Origin: Chrysoperla carnea
Taxonomy: Eukaryota; Arthropoda; Insecta; Neuroptera; Chrysopidae
Direction of reading: 5' to 3'
Length of the DNA stretch: 64,000 nucleotides
NCBI RefSeq assembly: GCF_905475395.1
Contig: NC_058342.1
Span: 34,368,140-34,432,139 of the forward strand
Below the pieces are notes generated by a model, which worked only from the letters and a program-made list of their open reading frames with translations, searched no databases and had not been told where the DNA came from. Within the stretch, counting starts at the first letter, position 1, and every line of letters begins with the position of its first letter. Made by a program: the position numbers and the translations under genes. Of the stretch, positions 58,801-64,000 are shown piece by piece.

Positions 58801-60677
58801 GATTTGAAAATCGATTTAAAAAAGCGAATCGTATAAAAACAAAGAGTTGTCGACCTGTAAAACAGTACTGTTGATCAGCGCCAGTTAATTGTCCATGATT
58901 AGTTTGGTGACCTTGAATCGTTTGCTGATTGATATTTGATATTTGTATTTTATAATTATTTTTCGAACTTGTCAATAAACATGTTAGAAGCAACGTAATT
59001 ACTAGCAGACAGGCCAATATTATTAATAATACTTTTTCTAAAGATGTCCGTGTCCGCCATAAAGATCCACGCTATCCAAAAATTATTACAAATCAAGTTA
59101 GCGCACAATTTCTAAGTCGAAATAAAATCATGTCGAATCAAAATTGAAAATTTTTCATTTTGAAACTTTTTACATGCATTGAAATAAGGCTGATAATATA
59201 CATGCTAGCAAGTGTATTCTCAATTAATTAAATAAATTAAAGTTACCGTATGATATCGAATATGAGTAGCACTTGTTGAAATCCCTTCAGTTAATTGAAC
59301 GGTCCCACAACTTAACGAATCTTCATCTTTGAAGCCTGTATGCTTGTAGCGCGTCATCTAAGAAATTCAATTAAAATTTAATAATCCTTCCTCGCTTATT
59401 TCAAATTTTTTATTCAAAAACGTTCATATTCATTCTAGGTTTATTATGATACTAGCTTTTACCCGCGTTTTATGAGCTATATTATTGTTAAGTTTCATTC
59501 AAATCCATTTAATTGTTTTTGCGTGAAAGCGTGACAAACAAACATCCTTACTTTTACATTTATATAATATATATGGATCCTAATTGATTTGCTCGGCAAC
59601 GTTTATAAATTTTGAGAAAATGTTTTTTTTTTTTTTTTAATGATTGAAATTTTTATTCTCTGTAGACTTGTGGGGCTGCTCGAGAAAATTTAAAAAATTT
59701 CCCGAAAAGTCTAAAACATTCTAGGATATCGATTTTCGATACCGAATTATTTTGGGACATGCTATATATACATTTTTATACCCTGTATATATGAAATATA
59801 TAACAAGGTATACTCAGTTTAGTCCCAAGTTAGTAACGCTTAAAAATATTGAGGCTACCAACAAATTTTTCGTATAGGTGTTCATAAAATCACCTAATTA
59901 ATCCATTTTCGTTGGTCCGTCTGCCTGTCGACACGATAACTTAAAAACGAAAAGAAATATCAAGCTGAATATCAACATAGGTCAATTGGGTCTTGGATCT
60001 GTAAGACTCATCTTGTAAACCCTTAGAGATAGAATAAAAGTTTAAATATAAAAAATGTTCCTTATAAAAAAAACAACAACTTTTATTTGAAACATTTTTT
60101 TGTAAACATCACTGTTTGTCCATTTTCTCCAAAACTATAAAAGATAGTCAGTTGAAAATTTGCAGGTAGCTTTAAATAGTGGTCTTGTGAAACATTCTCG
60201 AAAAACGAAAAATAATTCTAGAAAATAAATTCGAAATTTTCGAAAACCAAATAAATAGCGTTGTTGGTTTTTTAAACTCACTGGTTTTTCACACTCTCAA
60301 TACAGGGTATTTCAACAATTAACTCAGTCAATTGTTTATTTTCACTAGTTTTTTTTAAGTTGTAAAATCTATAAACGTTTTTCTTTTACGCGCATAGATA
60401 TGATAATAAATTCTGGTGTAAGTGTATAGAAATTTTACAAATTTTCCCTCGCAAAATTAAAGTTTTCATAGAATTCTATTTCCATAGAATAGTTTAAAGT
60501 TTTTGTTAAAAGATTTTTACAAATAATAAACCTTTTTGTTATAAATGAATGAATAAATATATTTAGAACGTTTTTGAATAAAAAATAAATGAAATAAATT
60601 AAGTTCAATTACTAAGTATTGTAATCAATTAATTTATAACTAATCAAACTTACATGAATTGAGTTTAAACAATCCAT
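55667..60677 (-). CDS. M13 zinc metallopeptidase, endothelin-converting-enzyme/neprilysin type (8 coding exons)
   Basis: Exons in transcript order: 60677-60654, 59357-59247, 59071-58855, 58504-58105, 58041-57883, 57624-56771, 56709-56179, 55809-55667. All introns are GT/AG, phases agree, and the total is 2439 nt, 812 residues plus TAA. It is a type II membrane protein: short cytoplasmic tail, helix at about 58-78, then an extracellular M13 domain. HELTH (637-641) gives two zinc ligands and the catalytic Glu, and GENMAD (696-701) the third ligand. NAYY (596-599) is the substrate-binding block, and the C-terminal CEVW is typical. Such enzymes trim small extracellular peptides such as neuropeptides. 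Sequence blocks look more like endothelin-converting enzymes than neprilysin proper, but the exact orthologue is not assigned. Confidence 0.93.
55900..56120. repeat. Diverged minisatellite in the last peptidase intron
   Basis: TTTTGGGATCGCTGATTACA (from about 55917) and a CTGTTATCAGAATGG-type unit, seen twice, recall the GGTACCTCTGAG minisatellite at 15410. The match is weak. Confidence 0.35.
56179..56709 (-). CDS. M13 peptidase catalytic exon
   Basis: Residues 590-765: [29 protein letters not shown], then [20 protein letters not shown] and [18 protein letters not shown], ending in [14 protein letters not shown]. All zinc ligands and catalytic residues are intact. The open frame continues past the donor (ACAA/GTAAGA) for about 16 codons, so a frame-only prediction would give a false C terminus. 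The intron before it is only 61 nt. Confidence 0.95.
56771..58504 (-). CDS. M13 peptidase N-domain exons 4-6
   Basis: Exon 4 (58504-58105) carries [20 protein letters not shown] and [11 protein letters not shown]. Exon 5 (58041-57883) carries [19 protein letters not shown] and [12 protein letters not shown]. Exon 6 (57624-56771) carries [11 protein letters not shown] across the junction, [47 protein letters not shown] and GYPDYI. Cysteines follow the family pattern. The intron between exons 4 and 5 is 63 nt. Confidence 0.95.
58855..60677 (-). CDS. M13 peptidase N-terminal exons 1-3 (cytoplasmic tail, membrane anchor)
   Basis: Exon 1 (60677-60654) is eight codons, MDCLNSIH, with a good start context (ATCAAAATGG) and a strong donor CAT/GTAAGT. 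Exon 2 (59357-59247) reads [15 protein letters not shown] through [12 protein letters not shown] and itself begins with ATG, so an alternative start there is possible. Exon 3 (59071-58855) gives [29 protein letters not shown], the membrane anchor, and ends at YCFT with an unusual donor CAG/GTCGAC. Exon 1 is the least certain part. Confidence 0.8.
59448..59572 (+). mobile_element. Non-LTR-type 3' region fragment in peptidase intron 1
   Basis: ATACTAGCTTTTACCCGCG, TTTCATTCAAATCCATTTAA and TTGCGTGAAAGCGTGACAAA belong to the same recurrent insect repeat pattern as 7515-8110. Confidence 0.6.
59776..60070 (+). repeat. Dispersed repeat family T, copy in peptidase intron 1
   Basis: It starts with an ATACCCTGTATATATGAAAT palindrome and contains CACCTAATTAATCC, a GTCCGTCTG tract and CACGATAACTTAAAAACGAA, followed by the tail shared with 9025-9110. 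Confidence 0.75.
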
Positions 60678-60970
60678 TTTGATTTTGATATATAAATTTG
60701 TTTGAATTTGAATAAATTTGTGTTTGATTTTGAATTTGAATTAGATTTGTTGTTGTTTTGGTGAATAAAAAGGCCACATGTCCTGCTTCTGTTTTTACAA
60801 ACAAAACATTTTGTTTGTTGATATATTAATTTGATAATATTTAATAATATGTGAATGTGAACACTAGTTTACACTAGCAAGTCTAGTCTACATTCAACAG
60901 TCAACAGTCAACACTCAACAGTAAACACTACTAACGAAATAAGTACAAACATAACATATAGTTCAGTTCA
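60678..60970 (-). promoter_or_regulatory. Peptidase 5' leader and probable promoter region
   Basis: Directly upstream of the start codon on the minus strand is an A/CAA-rich leader with two very short upstream open frames (one about 4 codons near 60810). At 60893-60925 the plus strand has four near-copies of TCAACAG. No TATA box or initiator can be assigned with confidence. Confidence 0.35.
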
Positions 60971-61021
60971 AAAAAAACGCGACAATCTACAACAAAAAAA
61001 TACCTTAATTTTGAAAGTGTG

Positions 61022-61500
61022 TGTAGGTTAGGTTAGGTTAGAGTGGCTGTCCTGGGGTGGGACACACTTAGACCATAGGGTCCGTTGTGATACCGAAAAA
61101 GGATTGGTCCATCCCCGGTACTCCATGAACCATTTGGAGCTGTTTAAGAACAGCAGGAGATCCTTAATATCGACGGACTCCAGGTCGGAGAGGTCGTCAA
61201 AGAGAGGCTGGTTCAAGTAAGTCCATCTTCTCATGACAAGAGCTGGGCAGTGACAGAGAAGATGAGACATTGTCTCCTCCTCGTCATCACTGTGACAGCT
61301 CCTGCAGTAGTCGTGGTACACTACCAGGCTCATGTGTTCAGCATGCTTGCCGCCCAACCAGTGTCCTGTAATAGCCGCAACAACTTTGCGAACATAAGAT
61401 CTTCGGAACTTTGGAAGTGACATAAGATCTTCGGAACGCCTGCGATTGTACTCAGACCATATCTTGTATTACAACAAGTACGTTCCTCCCCGGAATTACG
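61022..61500 (-). pseudogene. Non-LTR retrotransposon 3' end, second copy
   Basis: A 131-codon minus-strand frame (61028-61423) gives VRKVVAAITGHWLGGKH, CRSCHSDDEEETMSHLLCHC and RRWTYLNQPLFDDLSDLESV, closely matching 45541-46045. The zinc-knuckle pattern C-X2-C-X11-H-X3-C is intact. The 3' end is three TAACC units. Just inside the 5' side a 17-bp phrase (CATAAGATCTTCGGAAC) is duplicated. It is truncated upstream of this region, so it is a dead copy. Confidence 0.8.
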
Positions 61501-63454
61501 CACGGGTCGTGCTAAAAGAGTCCGTCGTATAAGTCCATTAAAAACAAACCATATAAGTCCATTAAAAGTAAAATTCAGTTTTTTTGAATTTATTTTGAGG
61601 TTAGTTTACTATAATTGCATTTGTTCAACATTCAAATTTAACAGTGATTAAAAAGTGATCTAAAAATATGAGTCAAGTCCATATTAAACCCTGTGATTTA
61701 AATACCTAGACTTACTACGAGTCCCACTGTTAAACAATTATCGAATTTTTTTTGGTCATTTTATCTAACTACACCAAAAAACAACTTTCAATGCACGTTT
61801 TCTGACATTTGTCCGGAAATTTGGTATAAATCCTCCACTATGCGATGCTTTTAAAAGTGATTTTAATTGTATAGAAAAATTCTTACACACACACAATCGA
61901 AAAATACGATTCCTTTGTAGATTAGCGCATTTTTTTTGAACGATACTATACAAACATACGTATATAAACTATCATCTATTCTAATGTAATGGGACTAATG
62001 TATGTTTGATATTATTGTTATAAAGTTTAAAAATAAACACATGTTCTGGCACTAAAATACCGCACTCATCAAATAATTAGTCGAAGAGCTCATGTATCAA
62101 AAAAATACCACCATACATTCGGGGTTTTCATTGAATCGATTCTCCCTCGAAAGATTTTAGACCAGTCGTTAAAGTTAAACCAGTCGAAAGTTGATAATTT
62201 TAGACCAGTCGTTTCTAAATGAAACTTCGATTGTCAAGTGTCAATGGTCGATTTGGAAGCCCGATTATTTTCCAATCTAAAATGTGTTTCTGAGAAAAAA
62301 TGAAAGCTAATTGTCAGACGACAAGCGTCGAGTATAGGTCCCAATTATTCTCCAGAAAAATGAGTGTTTCTCGTCACTAATTTCATGGCACTTTGAGGCT
62401 TCTTAGTAGATTCAAGTGATCATTTTAATACCAAAAAAGTAGCCTCAATTTATAATAGGGAATAATCCTGATGTCGAATTGGTCATATCACCCATAAAAA
62501 TGTAAAACTAGACTTAATACCATGAGAAAATTTGAAAGTGAAATTAAAATTGATTAAAAAACGAAGAAGTTATAAGCAATCAAAGATTGCATTCAAAGAT
62601 TTCCCATCTCCTTTTAGCAAAGCAAAGTTTTATATATATTCTCTATGGTGATACCCACGTATGACGTCACTAGTGGGTATCTTTCTCTTTGTTTAATTAT
62701 AAACTTTAAACGTTCATTAAATATTTTTAAAATTACGTTCAGTTAGAACTCCGAACTCCTATCGATTTAGTCCGATACCCTATTCGATACGATAACTTTT
62801 ACCGGATTTTTTTTGTTCTAGAAATTAATTTTGATATCACAAAGACGTAATTTTTGATAGAACTTCCAAGTCAAAGTTTGGGTGACGTTCTAAGCTTTCA
62901 AGTAAGAAAGTTTTGAAGAGAGATTATAAAGAATAAATATTTGAAAAATTTCAACAGCTTAGTTGTTTGAAACTGATTTTCGGCATAATAGCTCTTAGAC
63001 TATGTATCAGTAGTTTTGATTTTAACGAATTCTATGATCCAAGCGGTGCTGGATTTATATTTTAAAAATTTTCTCAGGGTTTTATATTTTGCGCGTATCT
63101 ATATTTACGTTTTAATGTAAATAATGCGTTATTTATTAAAAGACCGAAATACTCGTAAATCAAATTTCTCTTCGTGAGTATACATCGAATGAAAATTTAA
63201 TAATTTTAAAAATTCACTCGAGTTTTGAGTTTTAAGTCGAGAAAAAACTAATTTTTTAATGAATTTTTAGATATATTTACCTTAACAATCATTTCCTGAC
63301 GACACGGTGCTTTGAAGAAACTTATTTTTGAACTCTGAAAAACAAAATTTTTCGAGATTTTACAAAATTTCAAAAAAAAAATCGAAAATCGAAAAAAATG
63401 CGCTTTGAATGCTTTGAATTAAAAATGGTTCTGTACAATTTTTCGTTAAAATTA
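61501..63454. other. AT-rich DNA, nothing recognised
   Basis: No gene or RNA. A GACCAGTCG motif recurs near 62160-62215. A 62-codon frame (61765-61953, minus) is unsupported. Confidence 0.4.
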
Positions 63455-63790
63455 ATGGTTAAGGTAGTACGAACACCAAGGCAATTTAAGATATAGGGTT
63501 GAAATTATTTTTATCTTATTTTCAACTTTGATGATGAATTTTGTTATAACTTCATGGATGTAGATGACAAATAAGAATAAAATTTTTCGATATCTGTCTT
63601 GGATTTCGAAATATCGAAAGCTTTAACAGTTAAACAAAATTTTCGATATTTTGAAAACTACGCCAGATATCGAAAAATTGTATTCTTACTTTTAGTCTTA
63701 TATCGTCAAGTTATAACATAATTCACCATCAAAATTGAAAATATATATTTTTTTAAATTTGTGTCCCCACTACCGTGCTCATACATCCTT
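63455..63790. mobile_element. Long foldback element, about 330 bp
   Basis: 63521-63596 and 63665-63740 are imperfect reverse complements (TTCAACTTTGATGATGAATT against AATTCACCATCAAAATTGAA; TTTTTCGATATCTG against CAGATATCGAAAAAT). The complementarity extends outward to about 63460 and 63785. The spacer is about 70 bp. Confidence 0.7.
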
Positions 63791-64000
63791 AATTAGTCGG
63801 GCACAACAGGTTTTTATTTGTTTTCAATAATTTATTAAGGTTCTAACTTTAATTTAAATAGTTTTTTTTAATTTTCACCGACTAGTTTAGGAGAAATCTA
63901 TATGAAAACAAATAATCCATTTACCGTTAAATATACCTACTTTCCAAAGTCATTATTTAATTAATCAGGCAACCCCCACCCCCTTATCTCGTAAATTTTC

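Overview
The window is nuclear DNA of an insect. The evidence is very AT-rich, intron-split genes with GT/AG junctions, two metazoan membrane-protein genes, insect-type non-LTR retrotransposon remnants, a tRNA-derived SINE and TTAGG-type telomere-like repeats. A tract alternating TTAGG and TTGGG would fit a beetle, but the order cannot be settled from the sequence alone. No bacterial operon, CRISPR array or virus was seen.

Two protein-coding genes are supported, and they converge. (1) A complete class A plexin (PlexA), + strand, 26552-40008, has 16 coding exons that sum to exactly 5829 nt (1942 residues plus stop). It encodes a signal peptide, Sema, PSI and IPT domains, one membrane segment, and the split GAP domain interrupted by a Rho-GTPase-binding domain. 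Plexins are semaphorin receptors for axon guidance. (2) A complete M13 zinc metallopeptidase (endothelin-converting-enzyme/neprilysin type), - strand, 60677 down to 55667, has 8 coding exons that sum to 2439 nt (812 residues plus stop). It is a type II membrane ectopeptidase with HELTH and GENMAD zinc motifs. Both models were joined by hand. Phase agrees at every junction, and each model gives one uninterrupted frame.

Layout: 1-26460 is gene-free and rich in repeats (satellite arrays, a SINE, foldback elements, a telomere-like microsatellite, TIR elements). 26461-40008 is PlexA, whose introns carry two satellite families, small TIR elements and RNase H fragments of a non-LTR retrotransposon. 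40009-55660 is AT-rich intergenic or 3'-untranslated DNA with palindromic elements and a non-LTR 3' end. 55667-60970 is the peptidase gene and its leader. 61022-64000 holds a second non-LTR 3' end and a long foldback.

The most unusual content is the repeats. One is a 306-bp satellite whose monomer is itself an inverted repeat centred on GGGGTACCCC. Another is a 315-bp satellite with a CREB/ATF-type TGACGTCA site in nearly every monomer; two of its arrays end in the same variant monomer, as if arrays move as units. A family of TA-flanked TIR elements of very different lengths and a non-LTR family with TAACC tails are also present. No wholly new enzymatic system was found.
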